The notes beneath the pieces are model-generated. The model was not told the origin of the DNA and did not search any database. It saw only the letters and a program-made list of their open reading frames with translations. Below, in pieces: positions 56,201-64,000 of a stretch of 64,000 nt of DNA; the first letter of the stretch is position 1, and every line of letters begins with the position of its first letter. The stretch is taken from contig NZ_CP036525.1 of NCBI RefSeq assembly GCF_007741535.1, positions 1,240,001 to 1,304,000 of the forward strand, written 5' to 3'. The position numbers and the translations under genes were made by a program. The DNA is from Rubripirellula lacrimiformis. GTDB lineage: Bacteria > Planctomycetota > Planctomycetia > Pirellulales > Pirellulaceae.

Positions 56201-59200
56201 CCCGTCGTGGCCATTTTTCGAAGTGGCGGGCCATTGCCCAAAGCCAGAGTCAATGCACGCGTGGAGACGGCGATGTCGCCTTGGATCGCGGTCGTGCGGG
56301 CGATGTTCAGCGCCGTGTCGCACTGCTCGGCTGATAGCGGTGCACCCTCCGTCGATGCCGCTTCGATCGAATCCAGATAGGTTGCAAACGTCTGGGACGT
56401 GTCGCCGATCAACTGGGCCAGCGCCAGGTCCAGCTGCGGTTCGTCGGCTGTTTTTGCCGCCGTTCGTAGATAGCGAACCAATGTCTTGCCGATTTCGTCG
56501 TGCTCCGCTTCCTGGGAATCGACGAGGGTCTTGGCGACCGGGTACAGGTCCAGCAGGTCGCGGTACTTGCTTGCTGTGGGTGTTCCTTCGGCGGCAGCCA
56601 CATCGGCCATCGGTGGCAGTCGATCCGTCAGTCGGTCGGCCGCGGATGAAACGTTTGCCGGATCAGTCATCGACGCGATCAGCAGTTCGGCTGCGGGCAA
56701 TGACCAGTCCTCGGTCTTCTTGGCGGCAAGGTCCGCAATCGCTGCCGCGAATTCCTCAACGGCGGCCTTGCCGTCATCGCTCTGGATCGCCGTTTCGATC
56801 GCTAGCGTCAGCCCCGGCTTCGTATCACCTGACAGCAGTGCATTGGCCGGCAGATCCATCAAGTCGATTTGCTGCTGCCCTGCCCTGTCGATGTCTTCAC
56901 GGTCGGCCAGTGCTTGCGAGGTCCAACGCAGGTACTGAGTGCTGGATTCAGGAGTCACTGCATCCGCAGCCTTCTTGGCCGAATCGACGAACTTGTCGAT
57001 CGACATCGATCCGCTCCAACGCTTCGATCGTTCGAACTTGGCGGGTTCCGAAATGGCACGCCGATAGATTGCCAGTGCATCGATGGGACAACCCATATCG
57101 ATCAGTTTGTCAGCGATCGACTGGTACTCTCTCAGTTCTTGGTAGTCACCGTAGCCTGGATTGTATTGGTTTTGATCGGAATGATCGATCGACCGGTATC
57201 CATCCAACGCAAATTGCCTTGCCTTGTCGGATTGGTTGTTATCCGCGTAGGCATCGACCAAGCGAGCGGCGACGGAGTACCGAAAGTCCACTTTGGAAAC
57301 GTTGGGGTCTTCGGTGGATGCTTCGTACAGTGCGATCAATAGAGCTGGCCGATCTGGTACGTCGCGGATTGTTTCGACCACCTGTCCCGCTTGCCACAAC
57401 AATCCGCCGCTGATGTTCACTGTGGTGTTGTCCGCTGCGGAGTCATCGTCATTCGCCGCGGTGACGGCCTGTGCGGTGATTTCGTGAAGTCGTTTGGCGG
57501 CATCCGATTTCTGGTCGGCGGTCTTCAGGTCAACCAACGCGATCAAAAACTCGGCCGTTGGCTTCTGGATTTCCTTTGCCGCGGCCGCTTGGGCGGCATC
57601 GGAAAACTGCTTGCCGACTTGTTCGTCCGCGACGATCATGTTGATCAAGTCCGCTAGCGGGCCGCGGGCGGTGCCACCGCTGGAACGGCTGCGGACTTGC
57701 CACATCGTCGACGATGGCAAAAACGCGTCGTCACTGCAGATCGCCGCGATCATCGTGTCGCGAATCTCGGGGATCTTTTGGACTTCCGATTCCGGGATTC
57801 CGTCGATGATTGAATGAAAGTTCTGCTTTGCGTGGGTGCTTTTCATCGCATGCCGAATGAAATTACGTTTGGCGTCGCTGAACTTGGTTCGGTCGCCCAT
57901 CGATACCAGTTCGTCCAAACGGTAGCCCGGCATGGCGTCCGCGTCGATTTTTAGCAGCCTTTCAAACATCGAATCTTCGGATTTGGCCTGCTGAACCGAT
58001 CGGCGCATATCATAGTAGCTATTGCCCATCAGACTCGGCTGCTTCTCGAACGCATCCAAGTACAGGTCGGCGGCTTCCTTGTGCTTTTTGTTTCTGGCCA
58101 TCGACGCAGCACGCGCGATCAGTTGGCGTGGGTCGGCGGGCCGATCTTCGCTCATGTCTGCCCATAGTTTTTCCGCGTCTTCGCCACGTCCAGCGGCGTT
58201 GTACAGTTCCGCCAATTCCAATCGCGCTCGGTTCGATGATGGTGACGACTTCAGCCGCCGCTCGGCGCGTTCAATCAATGGTTCCATGCGACCGGCCGAC
58301 GTCAGGATTTCGACGGCTTGGCGGCGATAGTATTCTTGGTTGTTCTGGTTGCGGCTTCGGCCGCTGCCCAATTTACGCAAAATCGAATATGCCACTTCGG
58401 CTGCGGAATCTTTGTCTTCGCTAGCCATGAACGAGCGCGCGATCTGTAGTTCCACGCTTTCGTCGCGTGTTTTCCCGCCTCGCATCCGACGCAGTACCGC
58501 CGCCGCTTTGTCGTTCATGCCCAAACGCCGCAACTGGTCGGCGAGCGCCAATTGCGTGTTGGTATCCATTCGCATCCCGAATAGACGTTGGGCGGACTTC
58601 TTGGCGCGTTCGATGTCACCCAATTCGGCGGCTAAGTTCATCGCTGCCATTTCTTTGCGGACCAACATCCGACTGTCCAGCGGATCAAACGAATCGAGCG
58701 CATCCAACGCGACACGCGGTTGGTCCAGTTCGCTGGCCAGCCGAGCCCGTTCGATCTGTAAATCGACATCGTCGGGATACTTTTCGCACAACGCGATCAG
58801 GGCCCGGTAACAATCTCGGGGACGGTCGTCCCACCAATGCGCGAATGCGGCCAACGCACCACGTGACTTCAGTTCATAGATCGGTGCATCGGGCAGCGGG
58901 GTTTGCAGATGTTCGATGATGTCCAACGGCACACGCACGGATCGGTCGTTGCTGTTGCTTTTCGCCGACGGGTCGCTGGGCAGCAGACTGGACAATTCCG
59001 CCACCATCGATTGATTGATCAGGGAAGTCGACAACGGCGCTTTGATTTGAATCGATCGATACATGCCGGTGGACGTCTGATAGTAAGTTTGCAGAGTGCC
59101 ATCGGACGGCGATGAACCTCTGCGGTTTGTTTGGAACGTCTTTCCAATGGCGGAAGCCAAGACCGCGTCCAAAAGCGCCAGCCGGTTTGCGGCAACGAAC

Positions 59201-62200
59201 GACTTTCCACGCTTCGTTGTTTGTCCAATGCTGCTGGCCGATCCGGTGATGCTGTTGCTGCCGATCGTTGATTTTGTGTGGTTGCGGGCGGCTGGCAACA
59301 AACGATCAACCAATGCTTGGGCACGCTCGGAGTCGCGGAATTGGACGTGAAACGCAATCGTGGCCAGCAGTTCTTGGATCGATGCGTCAGGTTTCGGTGC
59401 CGGGATGTCGAACTCGTTGGCTCGTTCCGGTTGCTCGGCGATGGTGAACTCGTTCATCAACACCGTGCGCAGTGACAGTTGGCTGGACGCCGAACCGGTT
59501 GCATGTTTGTCTTCGATTCGGCGGAACTGCTGGACCAGAAGATCCAATTGTTCCGGGCTCAGAGGCTGGATCGGCTTGGAATCCGCCTTGTCCGGATTGT
59601 CTTGACCCGGATCGTTCTGGTCCGGATTGTTTTGGTCGGCGGCTGGATCATCTGCGGCATGATCCTCTTCGTCCTCGGGGACTTTGATCCGCTGCATCAG
59701 CGTCGGCAGAATGGCGGACAGGCCGTTTTCGGGGTCCAATTTTGCCAGTCGCCAATTCAGTGCTTCTTGACGCTGCTTTTCTTCTTCGGATGGTTCGGCG
59801 GCAGGTGTTGCTGAGGCGTATGGCGAGTTCGATGTCCCCGCCACGAGTGCAACAAACGATTGCAGAGAACGGTTTTCCCAGATGGCCATCGCATCATCGA
59901 TCTGGTCGGTATCGGGCAATGCGAATGGGCCGTCCATCAGCTGGGCAAGGGAGGCGTCCAGTTCGTCCCCGGAAAGCTCCTTGGCGTGTCGAGCCAGCAT
60001 CAGCATCCGGGCGATGACGCGAGCGTGGCCGAAGGTTCTGGGGCGGACAATCCCGACGCTGCTGCTGGAACCATAGTTTTGAGTTCCGTACCGCCCCAGC
60101 TTGTAATTGCGAGCCATCTGATAGCCGTCCTGTCCCCAATACAACGGGCTGGTGAGGTAGTTCGCCGGATAGTTCGCCAGCTGTGGACTGGGTTTGGATG
60201 GTTTCTGAGTCGGCGGACTAGCGTCCATGGCCAGATCCAGTTGACGAATCTCGTCGCACAGTTGGATCGCTTCATCGAACCATTTTTCGCGATCGTCGTC
60301 GTTTTCGTAAAGCAGCAGTTCGGCGAGCATCAGTTTGACATCCCACAGGCTGGAATCTCGCTTGATCGCTTCACGGCAGATGGCGATCGCGGTTGCGGAT
60401 TCCCCGCGTGAAGCAGCTGACTGGATCATCGAACCTAAACGGACCGGATCCGAGGCCAGCGAGATTCGTTCGCTCAGCGCGGTGGCAACGTCGATCATTC
60501 CGGAATCCAGTTTTAGCTGGACCAACTTGAATCGATTTTCGGGCGTGTCGGCCAATGCGACGATGCGCTGCTGGAACTCCGCGGCGGTTGCGACCTCGTC
60601 CGCCAAGTCGCTCAACCGAACCATCGTTTCTAGCAGCGACACATCGCGCGGTTGTTGGGCCAGCAATCGGTCGATGGCTTGGCGAGCGGCCCCATAGTCC
60701 TCGATCGATTCGTAGGCGGCGGACGTTAGCAACAGCGTGCCACGCGTGTCGCCATCCTCGCGCCCAATCGCGTTGATGCGCTGAATCAGTTCGTCGACTT
60801 CGCCTTTGCGGTCATACAGAGGTGCAATTTGTTTGATAAGCGCGATGCGGTCATCGGATTGGCGTTCGTACTGCATCGCTTGCCAGTACAGTTCGATGGC
60901 TTCGTCGGTGCGATAACGATCGGCCAATTGGGAAGCCATCATTCGTCGCGGTGCGTTGTCGCGTGGGGCCACGTTCATCGCCCGGCGCAGTGCAGTGAAC
61001 GCCTGGTCGTCGCGGTCGGCACGAAACGCCGTGCGAGCCATGTGCAGATAGGATTCAGGGCTGGCTGGGTTGGCATCGATCAGCGATTCGCACGTCGCCA
61101 GCGCTTCGTCGATTTGCCCCAGGCGAACCTGCAGGTCGACGAACTTCTGCAAATAGTTGGTGCGAAAACGCGTGTCCACTTTTGCCAAATGTTCGAACAA
61201 CACTGCTGCGTCGGCGATCCGCGTTTGTCGTTCGGCAATGTCTGCGGCCACGATCAGGACATCGATGTTGTCGGGATCCGACTGCATCGCCTGTTCAATC
61301 GATTCGGCGGCCTCGGTCAGTTGTCCAGCCGCTTGCTGCATCATCGCCAACTGCCGCAGGTTCATCGGTGTCGACGGAAGCTGTTTCAAGTCCGCGATCT
61401 GCTGGCTTAGCGTGCCAGCCTGTTGGTAGGTCGTGATCAGGTCCTTCAACACCTGTTCTTGTTCGTCCGGGGTTTCTGCAATTTTCTGGGCGACTTCTAG
61501 CCGAGCAATCGCTTCGTCATGTTTTTTGGCATCACGCAGTGTCTTGGCGAAACGCAGTTCTTGAGCGAAGGTTAGGTCCAGTTTCGACGCGTCCCGCCAT
61601 GCCGCCAATGATCGGTCATGCAGGTCGAACGTTCCGAAGACTTCGCCCAATCGAACCAGGGAATCGCGGCCACGTCGGTCTCCTTCGGCGATCGATTCCC
61701 AAGCTTGGATGGCTTCGTCTTGGCGGTCCAGCTTGTGCAGATATTCGCCCAGGTATTCGCGGTACTGCGGCGAATCTGGATCGATGTCGATGGCTTGTCG
61801 GTACAGTTGGATCGCATCGTCTTGACGTTCGATCCCACGCAATCGATCGGCAATCTGGGACAGCGTGACTGCATCGTCCGATCGCGCGTCGGCAAGCTTT
61901 TGCCATACCGCGGCGGCGGCACTGCGTCGTGCATCCAGTTCCGACTTGGGATCGTCCAGCAGCAGTTGTCCCCAACGCAGCAGGTAGTCGGGGTTTTCGG
62001 GATCGTCTTTGGCCAGGATTTCGTACTGTCCAGCCGCCGCCTTGGTATCGCCCAACGAAACCAGTACGTCCACCAACGCCAATCGCACATCGGCATCCTC
62101 GGGCGCTTTCGCGGCCGCCAACAGCAACGTTTCTTTGGCTTCGTCCAGACGCCCGGCCGAAACCAGGATTCGGCCCAATCGAGTTTGCATTGCCAGGTTG

Positions 62201-63126
62201 TCCGACGAATCAGCCAAGCGACTTTGGTAGTAGTCGGCAAGCGCGTCGTAGTCGCCCGACTTTAGGAACCCGTCTTCGATTCGATTGCGGACGTCTGTGT
62301 ACAACCAACTTCCCGGACGCAGTCGAGCCAAGATGACTTCCAGGTCTTCGGTGGCCTGATCGGACTGGCCCAAACGACGCCTCATTTCTGCCGCTTCGAC
62401 AGCGAACGAAATTTTGTCCTCTTCGTCTTTGGCTGATTTCGATAACGCAACGAATCGCTGCAGGGCCTCTTCGAGGTTTCCCTCTTCGGCCTGAGTCCGT
62501 GCGATCTGGCCTCCGACACGTCCGTCGCCTGGGAACATGGATTCCAATTGCGTCCACACGGCCAACGCTTTTTCGTTCTGGCCGGCGCGGCCGTAGATCC
62601 GCCCTAGTTCGGTAAAGATTGGCACTGCTTCGTTTCGCGCCGGGCCGCGATCGATCGCCCTCTGCATCGCTGCGGCGGCTTTTTCGGTTTCCCCAATCGC
62701 CAACAACGATTTGCCCAAATAGAAACTGCAGGCTGCGTCCTTCGGCAATCGTGTTTCGGCCGTCGCCAACGCTTCGGCTGCTAACGCGGACTTGCCTCGC
62801 TGTGCCTGAATCAGGCCTCGGATCATCGTTTTCTGACCCGCCGAATCTGCATCCGGTGGAACCGTCAGCGATTCGATCAAGTCGTCCAGCGACCCGTTTT
62901 GGACATGGAAACCGTACACGCGATCCAGTGCAGTCCCCGGGCGTGGCCGCCTCATCAAGACCTGCAGGAAACGATCGGCAGTGATCTGTTCCTTGCTGGA
63001 TTCTGTACTGGATCCTGTGGGGGCTTGCGCGATGATGGGATCGCCGATCACGGATATGGAGACGCCCATGAACAAGGCGAAGCCCAAGCGGAAACCTGCG
63101 GTCAAAACACGGCGGGTATCTGTCAC
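53272..63126 (-). CDS. Giant TPR-repeat protein with concanavalin-like C-terminus (3284 aa)
   Basis: An exported protein: the GTG at 63126 begins TDTRRVLTAGFRLGFALFMG..., a signal peptide ending in ...IIAQA, and has AGAGG just upstream. Residues about 70-1000 are tetratricopeptide-type helix pairs (EALATAETRLPKDAACSFYL, LGKSLLAIGETEKAAAAMQR), more irregular repeats run to about 2900, and the final 375 residues (nucleotides 54400-53272) form two beta-rich concanavalin-like parts (GSFEVTADIWDGNWGESDMG, DTIEYSFWWQWDKTEVHPTI), the domain I recall as planctomycete DUF1583/DUF1581. An acidic Asn/Asp/Gln linker is at about 59583-59645. The frame is open 52 codons further upstream but without a signal peptide. 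The likely role is a periplasmic or surface protein-binding scaffold (inference). Confidence 0.87.
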   Translation of the reverse strand: MTDTRRVLTAGFRLGFALFMGVSISVIGDPIIAQAPTGSSTESSKEQITADRFLQVLMRRPRPGTALDRVYGFHVQNGSLDDLIESLTVPPDADSAGQKTMIRGLIQAQRGKSALAAEALATAETRLPKDAACSFYLGKSLLAIGETEKAAAAMQRAIDRGPARNEAVPIFTELGRIYGRAGQNEKALAVWTQLESMFPGDGRVGGQIARTQAEEGNLEEALQRFVALSKSAKDEEDKISFAVEAAEMRRRLGQSDQATEDLEVILARLRPGSWLYTDVRNRIEDGFLKSGDYDALADYYQSRLADSSDNLAMQTRLGRILVSAGRLDEAKETLLLAAAKAPEDADVRLALVDVLVSLGDTKAAAGQYEILAKDDPENPDYLLRWGQLLLDDPKSELDARRSAAAAVWQKLADARSDDAVTLSQIADRLRGIERQDDAIQLYRQAIDIDPDSPQYREYLGEYLHKLDRQDEAIQAWESIAEGDRRGRDSLVRLGEVFGTFDLHDRSLAAWRDASKLDLTFAQELRFAKTLRDAKKHDEAIARLEVAQKIAETPDEQEQVLKDLITTYQQAGTLSQQIADLKQLPSTPMNLRQLAMMQQAAGQLTEAAESIEQAMQSDPDNIDVLIVAADIAERQTRIADAAVLFEHLAKVDTRFRTNYLQKFVDLQVRLGQIDEALATCESLIDANPASPESYLHMARTAFRADRDDQAFTALRRAMNVAPRDNAPRRMMASQLADRYRTDEAIELYWQAMQYERQSDDRIALIKQIAPLYDRKGEVDELIQRINAIGREDGDTRGTLLLTSAAYESIEDYGAARQAIDRLLAQQPRDVSLLETMVRLSDLADEVATAAEFQQRIVALADTPENRFKLVQLKLDSGMIDVATALSERISLASDPVRLGSMIQSAASRGESATAIAICREAIKRDSSLWDVKLMLAELLLYENDDDREKWFDEAIQLCDEIRQLDLAMDASPPTQKPSKPSPQLANYPANYLTSPLYWGQDGYQMARNYKLGRYGTQNYGSSSSVGIVRPRTFGHARVIARMLMLARHAKELSGDELDASLAQLMDGPFALPDTDQIDDAMAIWENRSLQSFVALVAGTSNSPYASATPAAEPSEEEKQRQEALNWRLAKLDPENGLSAILPTLMQRIKVPEDEEDHAADDPAADQNNPDQNDPGQDNPDKADSKPIQPLSPEQLDLLVQQFRRIEDKHATGSASSQLSLRTVLMNEFTIAEQPERANEFDIPAPKPDASIQELLATIAFHVQFRDSERAQALVDRLLPAARNHTKSTIGSNSITGSASSIGQTTKRGKSFVAANRLALLDAVLASAIGKTFQTNRRGSSPSDGTLQTYYQTSTGMYRSIQIKAPLSTSLINQSMVAELSSLLPSDPSAKSNSNDRSVRVPLDIIEHLQTPLPDAPIYELKSRGALAAFAHWWDDRPRDCYRALIALCEKYPDDVDLQIERARLASELDQPRVALDALDSFDPLDSRMLVRKEMAAMNLAAELGDIERAKKSAQRLFGMRMDTNTQLALADQLRRLGMNDKAAAVLRRMRGGKTRDESVELQIARSFMASEDKDSAAEVAYSILRKLGSGRSRNQNNQEYYRRQAVEILTSAGRMEPLIERAERRLKSSPSSNRARLELAELYNAAGRGEDAEKLWADMSEDRPADPRQLIARAASMARNKKHKEAADLYLDAFEKQPSLMGNSYYDMRRSVQQAKSEDSMFERLLKIDADAMPGYRLDELVSMGDRTKFSDAKRNFIRHAMKSTHAKQNFHSIIDGIPESEVQKIPEIRDTMIAAICSDDAFLPSSTMWQVRSRSSGGTARGPLADLINMIVADEQVGKQFSDAAQAAAAKEIQKPTAEFLIALVDLKTADQKSDAAKRLHEITAQAVTAANDDDSAADNTTVNISGGLLWQAGQVVETIRDVPDRPALLIALYEASTEDPNVSKVDFRYSVAARLVDAYADNNQSDKARQFALDGYRSIDHSDQNQYNPGYGDYQELREYQSIADKLIDMGCPIDALAIYRRAISEPAKFERSKRWSGSMSIDKFVDSAKKAADAVTPESSTQYLRWTSQALADREDIDRAGQQQIDLMDLPANALLSGDTKPGLTLAIETAIQSDDGKAAVEEFAAAIADLAAKKTEDWSLPAAELLIASMTDPANVSSAADRLTDRLPPMADVAAAEGTPTASKYRDLLDLYPVAKTLVDSQEAEHDEIGKTLVRYLRTAAKTADEPQLDLALAQLIGDTSQTFATYLDSIEAASTEGAPLSAEQCDTALNIARTTAIQGDIAVSTRALTLALGNGPPLRKMATTGDAFTIARSNVNSNNRDDGGMGELVRRVNEIVDLYSDASGFELGTSDPATDKDGKSDGDEPPQEPSKETMTLITDSLRSIVLPQHRPATVFPYATGMVSTTGYDNSQTSGEVQSASIAMARAAAKSGQSKSLIAQLQQRIETTTEKAVVARAIVEASWAANDFATLETALNSFTEAMDSVLPDKDAIAPQAAGPTSITSQMQQDSYRKSESINLVLGCIWPLTGDAVIPVPEVADQVSDLLQRTVALIASDSYTSNRHRSIASKLRKLMLKSSAQGGSPTRFGEILKMESDSIEARYANYDDDRRDEYVQRALEGFMHELVADGMAQQIPLFIRQLIASDEADGTDPQSLTVGKLCLGIQKLPKSDQLDVLQRITLGDSADDPIAHWTGFVRYDTPPEMLQRQTPRLADIQALPTCSPDLPAVDTVLMLADVAAELGKSDQIAETIATRSKQPGDDADIAAALVRLAAIELDDRKIRKSQSGAGQGGTPQSRQLIASLADTFAAIDADLAANKPEKNDKLLRYPMLATHLIARSIPAGLSKKQTTDLLDKILPFATRGQHPMIQSALGRIRALAGVGRAAGASTQSPLKHFAPVTLPMRTVSNMPSLPAMFAIDDDGWVSGTSGNNLTLLMLRFPVTGSFEVTADIWDGNWGESDMGYGGILYRPNGWKKEALIASMGGRSVHVKVPNIESNHLNTEGLKVTDNEVVGFCNGDDYVTDLKTESFPWLSILHRMDRTTKFNNIRVKGDPVIPSEINPIDATLRGWGILTIGRYQADPLLPIGHDQDAGEIAEARRKGLENDTTRWLVQDGQLIYKSLETSNASDPKSHIEYLRPLMDGDTIEYSFWWQWDKTEVHPTIGRTALKLTRKGTLPSWIAITNDLSSTDFVSDDKLDPPAEPIAADNVPNDESWNTITMTREGEVVQVQLNDKPLMDIPIAESSRPGLLREVKRDVKIRDMKLTGDWPAEFPKDLMQRTVE
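54746..54758 (-). other. Two overlapping GGGCAGGG octamers (KOPS-like)
   Basis: The minus strand reads GGGCAGGGCAGGG within the TPR gene, the same double site as at 22115-22127. A further single site is at 56878-56885. Confidence 0.35.
59583..59645 (-). repeat. Short coding repeat in the TPR gene (Asp-Pro/Asn-Gln linker)
   Basis: Units of about 15 bp of the type TCCGGATTGTCTTGACC / TCCGGATTGTTTTGGTC repeat about four times and encode (N/D)-P-(D/G)-Q-(N/D) runs in an acidic linker between two parts of the TPR protein. Confidence 0.75.
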
Positions 63127-63292
63127 GGGAACCTCTGCGTCGATGAGGATGCCGAATCGAAAGAAATCGATTGGCAAATCGGAAAAGCGGTAGCGACCAC
63201 CAATCTTAGCGGACCAGGACCGGCCGGGGGGGGAAGCGAAAACCAATCCTCGGAATCCGGCCTGAATCGCGTCCCGATTCACCGATGTGCTA

Positions 63293-64000
63293 TCAATCGG
63301 TCATCGAATCGAGCGCCGCCATCATGCCCTTCCAAACCTGGCCGACGTGTTCCGGTGTGGTTCGCCAATTGGTAACGGAGATGCGAATCGCGGGGGTGGC
63401 GAAGTATTCGGTCGGTGTCATGTAAAGCTGTCCGCCCGCCTGAACGCGATGCAAATACTGCTGGACTTGCCTGTGTGTCGTCGGTTGACCTGCCAGCGTG
63501 AAGACGATGCCGTTCATCCGAACTGGGGCTAACAATTGGAATTCGTCCGCTTCGTCGATCCGCTGACCGATCTGTTTGGCGATTTGACAATTCCGCAGCA
63601 CGATCTCTTGATATCCCTGACGTCCGTACGCCATCAACGTGAACCATGCTGGCAACGCGCGAAATCGTCGAGAGTTTTCAGGGGTCAGGTTTACGAAATT
63701 CGTCGGTGTCGGATCGGATTCCAAATAGGCCGCCGAGTTTTGGAAAACTTCAAGTTGCAGTCTCAGGTGACGGGTGAACACCATCGCCGAGTCGTACGGC
63801 ACGTTCAGCCATTTGTGCGCGTCGATGGTGATGGAATCGGCTCGGTCCATCCCTGCTACCAACGATTGTGTTTCGGGGACACATGCGGCGAAGCCACCGA
63901 AGGCAGCGTCGACGTGAAACCAAGCGGTGAATTCTTTGCAAAGATCCGCCAACGTATTCAAGTCGTCGTAGTCGACGCTGTTGACGGTCCCCGCGTTGCC
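63293..64000 (-). CDS. PLP-dependent amino acid decarboxylase (partial)
   Basis: The gene runs off the right edge; 235 residues from the middle to the C-terminus are visible. HVDAAFGGFAA and DSITIDAHKWLNVPYDSAMVF are the PLP-binding aspartate and Schiff-base lysine regions of the group II (aromatic/histidine/glutamate) decarboxylase family; AYLESDPTPTNFVNLTPENSRRFRALPAWFTLMAYG is the usual active-site loop and helix that follows. The C-terminus is complete and ends in TGA at 63293-63295. Which amino acid is used cannot be told from this part. The frame continues upstream of the first visible methionine to base 64000. Confidence 0.9.
   Translation of the reverse strand, partial: GNAGTVNSVDYDDLNTLADLCKEFTAWFHVDAAFGGFAACVPETQSLVAGMDRADSITIDAHKWLNVPYDSAMVFTRHLRLQLEVFQNSAAYLESDPTPTNFVNLTPENSRRFRALPAWFTLMAYGRQGYQEIVLRNCQIAKQIGQRIDEADEFQLLAPVRMNGIVFTLAGQPTTHRQVQQYLHRVQAGGQLYMTPTEYFATPAIRISVTNWRTTPEHVGQVWKGMMAALDSMTD

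Noticed and set aside
55472-56380. 302-residue plus-strand open frame, and others opposite the giant TPR gene
   Set aside because: The minus-strand TPR protein is continuous through this region with repeats and a signal peptide; the opposite frames have low-complexity Ser/Arg-rich translations.

Overview
The window reads as chromosomal DNA of a planctomycete, most likely of the Pirellulaceae (Rhodopirellula-like). The lineage call rests on a giant surface protein with the planctomycete N-terminal 'LEPRxLL'-type motif, tandem dockerin-like calcium loops at its C-terminus, two PEP-CTERM proteins, a DUF1080-type lipoprotein, a 3.3-thousand-residue TPR protein, loose intergenic spacing and frequent GTG/TTG or leaderless-looking starts. 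No rRNA, tRNA, insertion sequence, prophage or CRISPR array was found.

Layout. 1-318: end of an MFS transporter. 862-17403: a 5268-residue modular surface protein followed by a small PEP-CTERM protein. 18173-23914 (minus strand): thiC, a secreted dihaem cytochrome, an ArnT/PMT-like membrane glycosyltransferase and an L-threonine aldolase. 24143-27301: hisD, hisC, hisB. 27336-32980 (minus): a GT61-like glycosyltransferase, a two-gene membrane unit, gatB and gatA. 33256-36014: a secreted dienelactone-hydrolase-like protein converging on a soluble histidine kinase and an HTH-receiver regulator. 36627-43788: mnmG, a proline-rich exported protein, holA and an exported alpha/beta hydrolase. 44243-46657: a cobalamin riboswitch, a PEP-CTERM protein under it, a seven-copy 93-94 bp hairpin-bearing minisatellite and an ArsR regulator. 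46677-53106: ABC ATPase with a large membrane partner, a MazG-like protein, a sulfotransferase and a DUF1080 lipoprotein. 53272-63126: the giant TPR protein. 63293-64000: part of a PLP-dependent decarboxylase.

How it fits together. Housekeeping genes (thiC, his, gat, mnmG, holA) alternate with genes for the cell surface and exterior: giant adhesin-like and TPR proteins, PEP-CTERM proteins, glycosyltransferases, sulfotransferase, lipoprotein and exported hydrolases. The most unusual stretch is 44.2-46.7 kb, where a textbook B12 riboswitch precedes a lone sortable surface protein, with no TonB receptor or cobalamin biosynthesis gene in view, followed by a minisatellite abutting a metal-sensor-type regulator. 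Three intergenic regions carry the same CTCGAA hexamer array in the same orientation, and FtsK-orienting-type octamers (GGGNAGGG) all lie on one strand. Coordinates, motifs and repeat counts were read by eye; family names come from memory of the families, not from a search.
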